This document shows positions 1-7,367 of a stretch of 48,038 bases of DNA, piece after piece (position 1 is the first letter of the stretch; each line of letters opens with the position of its first letter). Position numbers and translations under genes: made by a program. The notes under the pieces were generated by a model. The model did not search any database. It was not told the DNA's origin and saw nothing but the letters and a program-made list of their open reading frames with translations. Source of the DNA: Pseudomonadota bacterium (GTDB taxonomy: Bacteria; Pseudomonadota; Alphaproteobacteria; Rhizobiales; Methylopilaceae); the NCBI GenBank assembly GCA_023430145.1, contig JAEZCD010000335.1, positions 1 to 48,038 on the forward strand, read 5' to 3'.

Positions 1-40
1 GGACTGGATCCTCCGCCTTCGCGGAGGACGACGAGCGGTG
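1..40. repeat. Short palindromic intergenic repeat
   Basis: Positions 9-28 form a perfect 8-bp stem (TCCTCCGC / GCGGAGGA) with a CTTC loop, flanked by GGATCC- and GACGAC-like ends. The layout matches the palindrome at 43633-43654, so it is probably one copy of a dispersed element cut by the window edge. The rest of the 163 bases before nrdB shows no gene that I can recognise, and no nrdA is visible. Confidence 0.5.
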
Positions 41-163
41 GCGGCGGGGCGTGATTGCGTGGAACGTGGACGGCGGGGAAACCTCCTCCCCGGCCTTGAG
101 CTGCCATCCGGGAACGGCTTGCATCCCGGCACACACATGACGACGTGAGGCGAGACGAAGAAC

Positions 164-1294
164 ATGCTCGACTGGTCCGAACCCGCCGCAAAGCCCTCAG
201 CGCCCATGCCGCCCAAAGCCGTCGACATCCCCGCCGAGGGCGAGCAGACCGGGCTCGGCGCGATCGAGCGCGGCGCCGCCCGCGTCTCGGTCGACGACAA
301 GCGGATGATCAACTGCCGCGCCGACGTGAACCAGCTCCTGCCGCTGAAATACCGCTGGGCGTGGGAAAAGTATCTCGCCGGCTGCAACAATCACTGGATG
401 CCGACGGAAGTGTCGATGCAGGCCGACATCGCGCTTTGGAAGTCGCGCGACGGCCTGACGGAGGACGAGCGGCGCGCCATCAAGCGCAATCTCGGCTTCT
501 TCGCCGCCTCGGAAAGCCTCGTCGCCAACAACATCGTGCTCGCCATCTACCGGCACCTCACGAACCCCGAATGCCGGCAGTACCTGTTGCGCCAGGCCTT
601 CGAGGAGGCGGTGCACACGCACACCTTCCAGTACATCGTCGAGAGCCTCGGCCTCGACGAGGGCGAGCTGTTCAACATGTATCGCGAGGTGCCCTCGATC
701 ACCGACAAGGCGGCCTGGGCGCTGAAGCACACGCAAAACCTCGACAACCCGGAATTCCGCACCGGCACGCCCGAGGCCGACACCGCCTTTTTGCGCGATC
801 TCGTCGCCTTCTACGTCGTCTTCGAGGGCATGTGGTTCTACACCGGCTTTGCGCAGATTCTGTCGCTCGGCCGGCGCAACAAGATGGTCGGCATCGCCGA
901 GCAGTACCAGTACATTCTGCGCGACGAATCCATCCACCTGAATTTCGGCATCGACGTCATCAACCAGATCAAGATCGAGAACCCGCACCTCTGGACGAAG
1001 GCGTTCCAGGAGGAGGTCCGCGGCATGCTGCGCGAGGCCGCCGAGCTCGAGGCCGCCTACGGCCGGGACACGATGCCGCGCGGCTTCCTGGGCCTCAACG
1101 CCGCCGTCTGCGAGCAATACATGCACTTCATCGCCAACCGCCGCTGCGCCCAGCTCGGCCTCGGCCCGGTGTTCGCCGAGACGGAGAACCCGTTCCCCTG
1201 GATGTCCGAGGCGATGGATCTCAAGAAGGAGAAGAACTTCTTCGAGACGCGGGTGATCGAGTACCAGAACGGCGGGGCGTTGAGCTGGGAGTGA
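164..1294 (+). CDS. nrdB: Ribonucleoside-diphosphate reductase small subunit, probable class Ic (R2c)
   Basis: Radical-generating subunit of the aerobic ribonucleotide reductase, which reduces NDPs to dNDPs together with NrdA (not in the window). The dinuclear metal ligands can be placed by spacing: E117, E148, H151, E221 (EGMWFY), E255 and H258 (RDESIHL). The residue normally carrying the tyrosyl radical, four after H151, is F155 (motif HTHTFQY). Related class Ia proteins read HTHAYQY here. Phe at this site together with Glu as first ligand is the signature of class Ic enzymes, which use a Mn/Fe cofactor instead of Tyr. Length (376 aa) is normal. The ATG at 164 gives the expected N-terminus. 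The family is certain; the cofactor class is inferred from these residues. Confidence 0.95.
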   Translation: MLDWSEPAAKPSAPMPPKAVDIPAEGEQTGLGAIERGAARVSVDDKRMINCRADVNQLLPLKYRWAWEKYLAGCNNHWMPTEVSMQADIALWKSRDGLTEDERRAIKRNLGFFAASESLVANNIVLAIYRHLTNPECRQYLLRQAFEEAVHTHTFQYIVESLGLDEGELFNMYREVPSITDKAAWALKHTQNLDNPEFRTGTPEADTAFLRDLVAFYVVFEGMWFYTGFAQILSLGRRNKMVGIAEQYQYILRDESIHLNFGIDVINQIKIENPHLWTKAFQEEVRGMLREAAELEAAYGRDTMPRGFLGLNAAVCEQYMHFIANRRCAQLGLGPVFAETENPFPWMSEAMDLKKEKNFFETRVIEYQNGGALSWE

Positions 1295-1319
1295 GGGGGG
1301 CGAGCTTGAGGTCGAACAA

Positions 1320-2303
1320 ATGGCTGATGCAATAGACGTTCTTCTTCTATCCCAAGATACAAAAGAGCTGTCTCATTGCGACTTCTCGGGCGAAACTTTC
1401 GAAGATAAGACCCTTAAGGAGAGGAATTTCGATAGCTCCTTACTGAGATCAAAGTGGATTCGCTGCGACTTTTCTGAATCAACGTTTAAAAGCGCCCGCC
1501 TTGGGCCGACTGCGATTTTTGATCGATGCATCTTCCGTGGCTCAGACTTCTCACTCGCGTCCTCGACAGGTGTCGAATTCACTGATTGTGATTTTCATGA
1601 CGCAATTATGAAAACCAATTTTAGCAATGCGGTTTTTCAAGGATGTGATCTACGTGGAGCTGATTTTCAACGCGCTCGCCTCAGCGGCACTAGATTTATT
1701 GACTGTATTAGTGACGATTCAACAAATTTCAATGGAGCGTTCTGCGCGAGAGCAGATTCTCGACTCTTGATCTATCAAGATTATGCATTTGAGGACGGGA
1801 CCCTTAAGCGCGCCAAAGACTTTTCCGTGGATCCAGCACAACCTCATCAAGTCGATGAGGGCGATCCTGATGCGTTTGAACTCCGACGCCGCAGGCCATT
1901 CGCTATCGCAAGTGCACTCGAATCGCTCGTAAACGAAGAAATTGAACGACTAGAGAATCTTCGTCCGAACGACCTTGAAACGCAGAGCCAGGTTGCAAGG
2001 TATATTGCCTTCCTTGGTCAGGTTTCTAAAAGCGCAGCTGAGATACGCATTTCGATATCAGCAGATAACATAGAACCCGAAATCCAATCAAAGGTCCAGA
2101 ATCTTCAACATCTCGTCGAAAATTGGATTAAGGAGAACGGTACGCTTGCATTCGACGTTTCAGCGAGATCGACGATCGCCGCGCTGAGCATCGGACTACT
2201 GAGTCTTGCTGGAGCTGCACTTTGGCCAGCCTCTATAGCGGTCCTTTGCGCGGTTTTTGGCCCCGGCTTCGCAAAATTTCTGAGTAAGGATCCGGCCGGG
2301 TAG
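1320..2303 (+). CDS. Pentapeptide-repeat protein with C-terminal membrane segment
   Basis: A 327-residue protein of unknown role. Residues about 17-140 are degenerate pentapeptide repeats (for example CDFSE, CIFRGSDF, CDLRGADF), which fold as a right-handed quadrilateral beta-helix. Residues 185-275 are charged and probably helical, and about 284-315 are hydrophobic, enough for one or two membrane helices near the C-terminus. The gene is clearly less GC-rich than its neighbours, with many A/T-ending codons, so recent transfer is likely. It starts 25 bases after nrdB without a strong ribosome site. No enzyme motif is visible. Pentapeptide proteins range from gyrase-protecting resistance proteins to effectors, and the sequence does not decide between them. 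Confidence 0.85.
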   Translation: MADAIDVLLLSQDTKELSHCDFSGETFEDKTLKERNFDSSLLRSKWIRCDFSESTFKSARLGPTAIFDRCIFRGSDFSLASSTGVEFTDCDFHDAIMKTNFSNAVFQGCDLRGADFQRARLSGTRFIDCISDDSTNFNGAFCARADSRLLIYQDYAFEDGTLKRAKDFSVDPAQPHQVDEGDPDAFELRRRRPFAIASALESLVNEEIERLENLRPNDLETQSQVARYIAFLGQVSKSAAEIRISISADNIEPEIQSKVQNLQHLVENWIKENGTLAFDVSARSTIAALSIGLLSLAGAALWPASIAVLCAVFGPGFAKFLSKDPAG

Positions 2304-2429
2304 GACGGATGCGTAACCCCGGAGGAGCGCGACGTTCGTTTTGCTCACCCGCACCACGGTCTTCCCGGCTCCGCGGAGCGAGAGGTCCGGCGCTGTCACC
2401 TGACCCGACCCGCCGCCTGTGGCATCGGG

Positions 2430-2702
2430 CTCCCCCCATCGAGGGGAGGGAAAGAAGGAGATGCCGGCATCGCCGGGCGGGGGCGAACGGGGCAAGCACG
2501 GCCTGCGGGAGCCTCCCCTTCTCTCCCCTCGATGGGGAGGGTGGATCGCCCTGAGCCGCAGGCGAAGGGCGAGACGGGTGGGGTGACAGCGCTGGGAGGG
2601 CTTCACCCAGGCGGCAGAGGGCGATCGTCCTGCATCTCAGGGATTCACCCCACCCGTCCCGCCGCCTGCGGCGGCGGTCCACCCTCCCCATGAAGGGGAG
2701 GG
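2430..2702. repeat. Cluster of intergenic palindromes (510-base gene-free spacer)
   Basis: The spacer 2304-2814 holds no convincing gene. It contains three related palindromes: CTCCCC/GGGGAG around 2430-2448 and 2523-2539, and CCCTCCCC-ATGAA-GGGGAGGG at 2682-2702. A longer inverted match links GGGCGAGACGGGTGGGGTGA (about 2568-2587) with TCACCCCACCCGTCCCGCC (about 2645-2663). The layout suggests a head-to-head pair of mobile palindromic units of the kind scattered through Hyphomicrobiales genomes. Confidence 0.65.
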
Positions 2703-2814
2703 AAAGGGGGCGCCTTCCGATACCTCCGAATGCGACATCCGAGATGTGTGCGAGCCCCAGGGCAAAACGGAGAGATCACGCCCCCTGCGTCAGAGGACTC
2801 CGGCTCGCAGCAAA

Positions 2815-3612
2815 TCAATAACTCGCCCGGCCGCCCGACAGGTCGAAGATGCCGCCCGTGGAGAACGAGCACTCGTCCGAGGACAGCCAGAGCACCAAGC
2901 GGGCGACCTCCGACACCTCGACGAAGCGCCCCATCGGGATGCGGCCGAGAATGTCCGCGCGGCGCTCGCGGGAGATTTCCTTCGCCATCGCCGTCTCGGC
3001 GGCGGCGGGTGTGACCGCGGTGACGATGATGCCGTCGCGGGCCGTCTCCTTGGCGACGCTCTTGGTCAGGGCGATGAGGCCCGCCTTGGAGGCGCTGTAG
3101 GCCGCGGCGAGCGCCATCCCTTCCTTGCCCTGGATCGAGGCGATGTTGACGACATGCCCGCGCAGGCGGTGCTGCCCGGCCGCCGCTTCACGCGCCGGCT
3201 GCTGCCGCATCCGGCCGACGACGGCGCGCGTGACGAGGTAGGCACCGAACAGATTGACCTGCAGAACGCGCTGGAAATTCTCAGGGGATGTCTCCCAGAT
3301 CGGCTTCACCTCGCCGAGCACGCCGGCATTGTTGACGAGGATGTCGATCCGGCCCGCTTCCGGAAAGGCGGCCACCGTCGCGGCGTCGACCGCCGCCCGG
3401 TCGGCGACGTCGACTACGCGGCTGGCGACACCGGCACCGAGGGCGGCCGCAGCCGCCGCGAGCGCATCGGCATCGGCATCCCAGAGCTCGACGCTCGCGC
3501 CGGCCTGGAGGAGTTCCTGCGCGATCCCGCGCCCCAATCCACCGGCGCCGCCGGTGAGGATGGCGGCGCGGCCCGTCAGGTCGTAACGGGCGGCCGTCAC
3601 GCAGCGCTCCAT
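2815..3612 (-). CDS. Short-chain dehydrogenase/reductase
   Basis: NAD(P)-dependent oxidoreductase of the classical SDR family, 265 aa. Seen directly: cofactor loop TGGAGGLGRG (residues 20-29), NNAG (94-97), catalytic S159 in NIASI, and Y172/K176 in YSASK. It ends with the usual LSGG segment. The acidic residue after beta-2 (ELWDAD, about 42-47) suggests a preference for NAD. An unusual loop of about 15 residues rich in Arg, Gln and Ala lies near 138-152, before the catalytic Ser. The gene is downstream of, and on the same strand as, the ABC binding-protein gene at 3849 but is separated from it by 236 bases, so membership of that operon is uncertain. The substrate cannot be told. Confidence 0.88.
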   Translation of the reverse strand: MERCVTAARYDLTGRAAILTGGAGGLGRGIAQELLQAGASVELWDADADALAAAAAALGAGVASRVVDVADRAAVDAATVAAFPEAGRIDILVNNAGVLGEVKPIWETSPENFQRVLQVNLFGAYLVTRAVVGRMRQQPAREAAAGQHRLRGHVVNIASIQGKEGMALAAAYSASKAGLIALTKSVAKETARDGIIVTAVTPAAAETAMAKEISRERRADILGRIPMGRFVEVSEVARLVLWLSSDECSFSTGGIFDLSGGRASY

Positions 3613-3848
3613 GCGGCCTTCGTCGGGACGATCCGGCCGCGGCAGACCTCCGGCGAGAACGGCACACTTTCCGCCAAGCGCCCCGAAGGCATCCGCCGCG
3701 ACCGCCGCCCGGCTCTCCGGGCGCTACGTCCTGCAAGATCGCGCACGCGCTCCAACCGGCAGATTCCCCCGGGCATTCGCGGTACCGCTCGAAGAACGAG
3801 CGGCACCGCACACATCAGCCCGGATGGCATATCCGTCTTCTGCCTAGA

Positions 3849-4820
3849 TCATTTCGGCAGGTATTCGTTGGTGAAGAGATCCGAGGCCTTCACCGCCGTC
3901 TCGAGCGACATGTATTTCTTCATCAGCTCGAGCGTGTCGTCCCAGTCCTTCTCTGCGAAATGGCCGGTCGGCAGGTTCGCGGTGGCGTCGGTCTTCATGA
4001 GGCCGATGCCGACCTTGAGCTGTTCGAGCGACAGGTCGGTCTCGAGATCGGGCTTCACCTTCTGGCCGGCCTTGATCGAGGCCTCCGGCTCCTTCATCGC
4101 CGCTTCGAAGCTGCGCACCGTCGCCTTGACGAAGCGCCGCACGAGATCGGGATTGTCCTTGATGAGGTCGGTGTGGGTGAAGATGGTCAGCCCGACCGTG
4201 TTGGTGCCGTTCTTCGAATAGGCGAAATCGATCAGCGGCACGCCCTGCTTCGGCAGGGTGAGCGACTGGTTGTCGAGACCGGCCATCAGGCCGTCGGCGC
4301 GCTTCTCGGCGACGGCGACCATCTTGCCGGCGCCTTCGACGCGCAGGATCTTGACCTTGTCCATGTCGACGCCGTTGCGCGCGAACAGGCCCGGCAGCAA
4401 TTGCAGGCCGGCCTCGCCCGGCGCCGAGGCGATCGTCTTGCCCTCGACGTCCTTCAGCGTCTTGATGCCGGAATCGGCCCGCACCGCGAGCGAATAGGGC
4501 GAGGAGTTGGTGACCGCCATGACGGCCTTCACCGGCGCCCCCTTGGAGACGCCGGCGGCGACGCTGCCGCCGTCGGCGAGGCCGAACATGTCGCCCTTGG
4601 CGCCGACGGTCTGCACCGCCCGCACCGAGCCCTGGCCCTCGCCGATGGTGAGGTCGATGCCCTCGTCCTTGTAGTAGCCGCGCTCGAGGCCGAGATAGAA
4701 GGGCGTGTGGAATCCGTAGAGCAGCCAGTTCAGCCGAAAGGTCACCTTATCCTGGGCTTGTGCCGCGGTCGCGGCCGACAGGCTCACGAGGAGCCCGACT
4801 GAGAGCGCTTTCCATCGCAT
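3849..4820 (-). CDS. ABC transporter substrate-binding protein, NMT1/THI5-like
   Basis: Periplasmic binding protein (323 aa) of the NMT1/SsuA/ThiY superfamily, which delivers sulfonates, pyrimidines, nitrate-like or aromatic solutes to an SsuBC/TauBC-type transporter. The N-terminus is a Sec signal peptide with cleavage expected after AQA (about residue 22). The mature start KVTFRLNWLLYGFHTPFYLG is typical of the group, as is the segment beginning GYYKDEGIDL. The ATG at 4820 is preceded by GGGAGG. The reading frame continues far upstream without a stop, but that extension lies in the permease gene in another frame and is not protein-like. It lies 41 bases downstream of the permease gene, on the same strand. 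The ligand is unknown. Confidence 0.9.
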   Translation of the reverse strand: MRWKALSVGLLVSLSAATAAQAQDKVTFRLNWLLYGFHTPFYLGLERGYYKDEGIDLTIGEGQGSVRAVQTVGAKGDMFGLADGGSVAAGVSKGAPVKAVMAVTNSSPYSLAVRADSGIKTLKDVEGKTIASAPGEAGLQLLPGLFARNGVDMDKVKILRVEGAGKMVAVAEKRADGLMAGLDNQSLTLPKQGVPLIDFAYSKNGTNTVGLTIFTHTDLIKDNPDLVRRFVKATVRSFEAAMKEPEASIKAGQKVKPDLETDLSLEQLKVGIGLMKTDATANLPTGHFAEKDWDDTLELMKKYMSLETAVKASDLFTNEYLPK

Positions 4821-4861
4821 TTTTTGCTTCCTCCCTAGTTTATATTTGATTGTGCTGCAGA

Positions 4862-5689
4862 TCAGGTCGCCGCTGCAATGCCGGCGTCGGTGCGCTGCGA
4901 GACGTGCCAGGGGATCGATATCCGCTCGATCGCCTCGACTGCCGCGTAGAGCGTCAGGCCCATGATGCTCAGCACCAGGATGGCGGCGAAAACGCCCGGT
5001 GTGTCGAAACGGTTGGTGTAGTCGACGAGGAGATAGCCGAGCCCCCGGTCGGAGGAGACGAACTCGGCCACCACGGCGGCCGTGGAGGCGAGCGCCGCGG
5101 CGACCTTGAAGCCGGTGAACATCGTCGGTAGCGCATGCGGAACCTGCACCTTGAAGAACATGCGCACCGGGCTCGCGCCGGTGATGCGCGCGAGATCGAG
5201 GATGTCCCGATCCATCGAGCGGAACGCCTGCACCGCCGAGACGACGACCGGGAAGAACGACAACAGGAAGACGATCAGCACCTTCGAGGTCAGGCCGTAG
5301 CCGAACCAGATCATGAATAGGGGCGCGATGGCGATCTTCGGGATGATCTGCAGGAACACGATCTGCGGGTAGACGATCGATTCGATGAGGCGCGAGAGCG
5401 CGAACGACAGCGCGAGGGCGACGCCGATGACGACCGCCAGCCCGTAGCCGATCAGCATCGGCTGCGCCGTGTACCAGGCGGCCGTGCCGATCGTCGGCCA
5501 CTTTGTCCACAGCGTGGCGAGCACCGCGGAGGGCGGCGGCAGGATGTACATCTTGACGCCGAGCAGGCGCACCAGCACCTCCCAGGCCACCAGCAGGATC
5601 GCGAAGCTGAGGATCGTGCGCCAGTGCCCGGCGAGCGCGGTGCCGACCTTGGCGCTGAAGCTCGCGGTGTGCTGCAGCGCGGCGGGCAT
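4862..5689 (-). CDS. ABC transporter permease, SsuC/TauC type
   Basis: Inner-membrane permease (275 aa) with about six membrane helices. The EAA-type cytoplasmic loop reads LARITGASPVRMFFKVQVPH, followed by the conserved PTMFTGFKVAAALA segment, as in SsuC/TauC/ThiX proteins. The start at 5689 (MPAALQHT) is chosen because AGGAACAGG sits just upstream and the family has a short cytoplasmic lead. An in-frame ATG 29 codons earlier would run into the operator palindrome. The partner ATPase gene lies on the other strand at 5988, so the transporter is expressed from two divergent promoters. Confidence 0.9.
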   Translation of the reverse strand: MPAALQHTASFSAKVGTALAGHWRTILSFAILLVAWEVLVRLLGVKMYILPPPSAVLATLWTKWPTIGTAAWYTAQPMLIGYGLAVVIGVALALSFALSRLIESIVYPQIVFLQIIPKIAIAPLFMIWFGYGLTSKVLIVFLLSFFPVVVSAVQAFRSMDRDILDLARITGASPVRMFFKVQVPHALPTMFTGFKVAAALASTAAVVAEFVSSDRGLGYLLVDYTNRFDTPGVFAAILVLSIMGLTLYAAVEAIERISIPWHVSQRTDAGIAAAT

Positions 5690-5759
5690 TTCCTGTTCCT
5701 GGACTGAACGCACGTCGGATCGATGTTGACGGGTTCGAATTTGGCGGTCAATCTGCGCT

Positions 5760-5792
5760 CGTCGTTGATGGAACACTGTTCCACCAACGACG
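5760..5792. promoter_or_regulatory. 33-bp operator-like palindrome between divergent ABC genes
   Basis: Two 16-base arms, CGTCGTTGATGGAACA and TGTTCCACCAACGACG, flank a single C with one mismatch. The 15-bp core TGGAACACTGTTCCA (5769-5783) is perfect. It lies in the 298-base divergent region between permease and ATPase genes, where one protein could control both arms. The TGGAA-type core is reminiscent of IclR-family operators, but no such regulator is in the window. A weak TTGACC-N17-CAACAT promoter-like pair lies on the minus strand between it and the permease gene. Confidence 0.6.
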
Positions 5793-5987
5793 GGTCGTCA
5801 AGCCCCGGCTCACCAGCTGCCTCGGTCTCCACTCGTTGATCGCATCGAACGCGCAAGGCACGCGCCCGACATTTCTCGCGCTCGATCCGTGCGCGCCGAA
5901 GGGCTCGGCCCGGCGCCTGCTCGGGCGGCCCGCGCCGGCCCGGCGCTTCCCACATCCCTCCGGCCCGGCGGCACGGCGGAGGCGCGC

Positions 5988-6770
5988 GTGAGCGGCGGCA
6001 TCGGCATTCGCGACGTCCGCAAGGCGTTCGGCGCGGGGCCGGGCGCCGTCGTCGCGCTCGACGGCATCGATCTCGACATCGCGCCGGGCGAGTTCGTATC
6101 GGTCGTCGGTCCCTCCGGCTGTGGCAAGTCGACCCTGCTGCGGATCATCGCCGGCCTCACCGGCGCGACCGGCGGCGATGTCACCGTCTTCGGCAAGCCG
6201 GTGCGCGGGCCGGTCACCGATTGCGGCATCGTCTTCCAGCAGCCGATCCTGCTCGATTGGCGGACGGTCGTCGAGAACGTGCTGTTCAATATCGACATGC
6301 GCGGCCTCGACGTCGCCGCCTACCGGCCGCGGGCCGCGCAGCTTCTGGCGGCCGTCGGGCTTGCCGACTTCGCCGACAAGCGCCCCTACGAGCTGTCGGG
6401 CGGCATGAAGCAGCGTGCCGCGATCGCCCGCGCCCTGGTGCACGAGCCGCCGCTCCTGATGATGGACGAGCCGTTCGGCGCGCTCGACGCGCTGACGCGC
6501 GAGCAGATGCGGCTCGACCTCGAGCGGATCTGGATGGAGAGCAACAAGACCGTCTTCTTCATCACCCATTCGATCGACGAGGCGGTGCTGCTCTCCGACC
6601 GCGTCGTGGTGATGTCGCCGCGGCCGGGCCGGATCGAGACCATCCTGCCGATCGATCTGCCGCGCCCGCGCGGCATCGCGGCGCGCCACAGCGCGACGTT
6701 CAGCGAGGCGACCAACACGATCACCGACATCTTCCTCGCCCGCGGCGTGCTCCATCAGAGCCCGGCATGA
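5988..6770 (+). CDS. ABC transporter ATP-binding protein, SsuB/TauB type
   Basis: Cytoplasmic ATPase (260 aa) of the nitrate/sulfonate/taurine-type importer. Counting from the chosen start: Walker A GPSGCGKST (41-49), Q-loop VFQQP, signature LSGGMKQR (136-143), Walker B LLMMDEP (156-162), and the switch His in FITHSIDEA. The GTG at 5988 is preferred because GGAGG lies five bases upstream and the product then has the usual length. An ATG at 5889 would add 33 low-complexity Ala/Arg residues. It completes the transporter with the divergent permease and binding-protein genes. Its stop overlaps the SIS gene start (ATGA), implying coupled translation. Confidence 0.9.
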   Translation: MSGGIGIRDVRKAFGAGPGAVVALDGIDLDIAPGEFVSVVGPSGCGKSTLLRIIAGLTGATGGDVTVFGKPVRGPVTDCGIVFQQPILLDWRTVVENVLFNIDMRGLDVAAYRPRAAQLLAAVGLADFADKRPYELSGGMKQRAAIARALVHEPPLLMMDEPFGALDALTREQMRLDLERIWMESNKTVFFITHSIDEAVLLSDRVVVMSPRPGRIETILPIDLPRPRGIAARHSATFSEATNTITDIFLARGVLHQSPA

Positions 6771-7309
6771 GCACGGCGGAGCGGCTCGAGGCGGTCCTTC
6801 TGGAGATGCGGGAGGTCTTTTCGCGCATGCCGCCGGATGCGGTGGCGCAGCTCGCCCGCGAGATCGCCGACGCGCGCCGCGTCCTCGTCTACGGCGCGGG
6901 ACGGAACGGCCTCGTTCTGCAGGCCTTCGCGATGCGCCTCATGCATCTCGGGCTCGACGGGCATTTCGTCGGCCAGCTCGCCACCCCGCCGGTGGCCGAG
7001 GGCGACCTCCTGGTGACGGCCCTGTCGGTCGGCCGCCTGCCGACGGGCGACGCCATCATCGGCGCCGCCAAGGCGGCGGGGGCGCGCGTGGCGGTGATCT
7101 CGGCCCGGCCGCACCTGGTCCAGGCCGCCGACCTCGTCATCCCGCTGCCGGCGCAGGTCATGGGCGATCCGATGACCAGCACCCTGCCGCTCGGCAGCCC
7201 GTTCGAGCTCGCCCTGTCGCTTCTCTGCGACCTGACGGTGGTCGAGCTGATGGACATGCTTGGACGCAGCAATGCGGACCTCGCCGCCCGGCACGCCAAC
7301 CTGCTCTGA
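6767..7309 (+). CDS. SIS-domain phosphosugar isomerase/binding protein
   Basis: A 180-residue single SIS-domain protein. Seen: the sugar-phosphate loop region VLVYGAGRNG (about 41-50), HLGLDGHFVGQLATPP, and a helix-rich C-terminus. The size and layout resemble 6-phospho-3-hexuloisomerase (HxlB) and GutQ/KdsD-like domains, but the usual SGSG/T loop reads ALSVGRLPTGD, so enzymatic activity is not assured. It overlaps the ABC ATPase gene by four bases, so it is probably made with the transporter and may act on the imported compound or sense a phosphorylated intermediate. Confidence 0.8.
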   Translation: MSTAERLEAVLLEMREVFSRMPPDAVAQLAREIADARRVLVYGAGRNGLVLQAFAMRLMHLGLDGHFVGQLATPPVAEGDLLVTALSVGRLPTGDAIIGAAKAAGARVAVISARPHLVQAADLVIPLPAQVMGDPMTSTLPLGSPFELALSLLCDLTVVELMDMLGRSNADLAARHANLL

Positions 7310-7367
7310 TCGCTCGCCGGACGAGAACGGGTCTCGCCGAGACGATCCGCTTCGCCGCCTCCGCTGG

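Noticed and set aside
1..163. The 3' end of nrdA before nrdB
   Set aside because: No frame in this stretch shows a recognisable NrdA C-terminus. It is repeat and leader sequence.
4821..5510. A long upstream extension of the NMT1-type binding protein to 553 residues
   Set aside because: It lies in another frame of the permease gene and would bury the signal peptide. GGGAGG marks the start at 4820.
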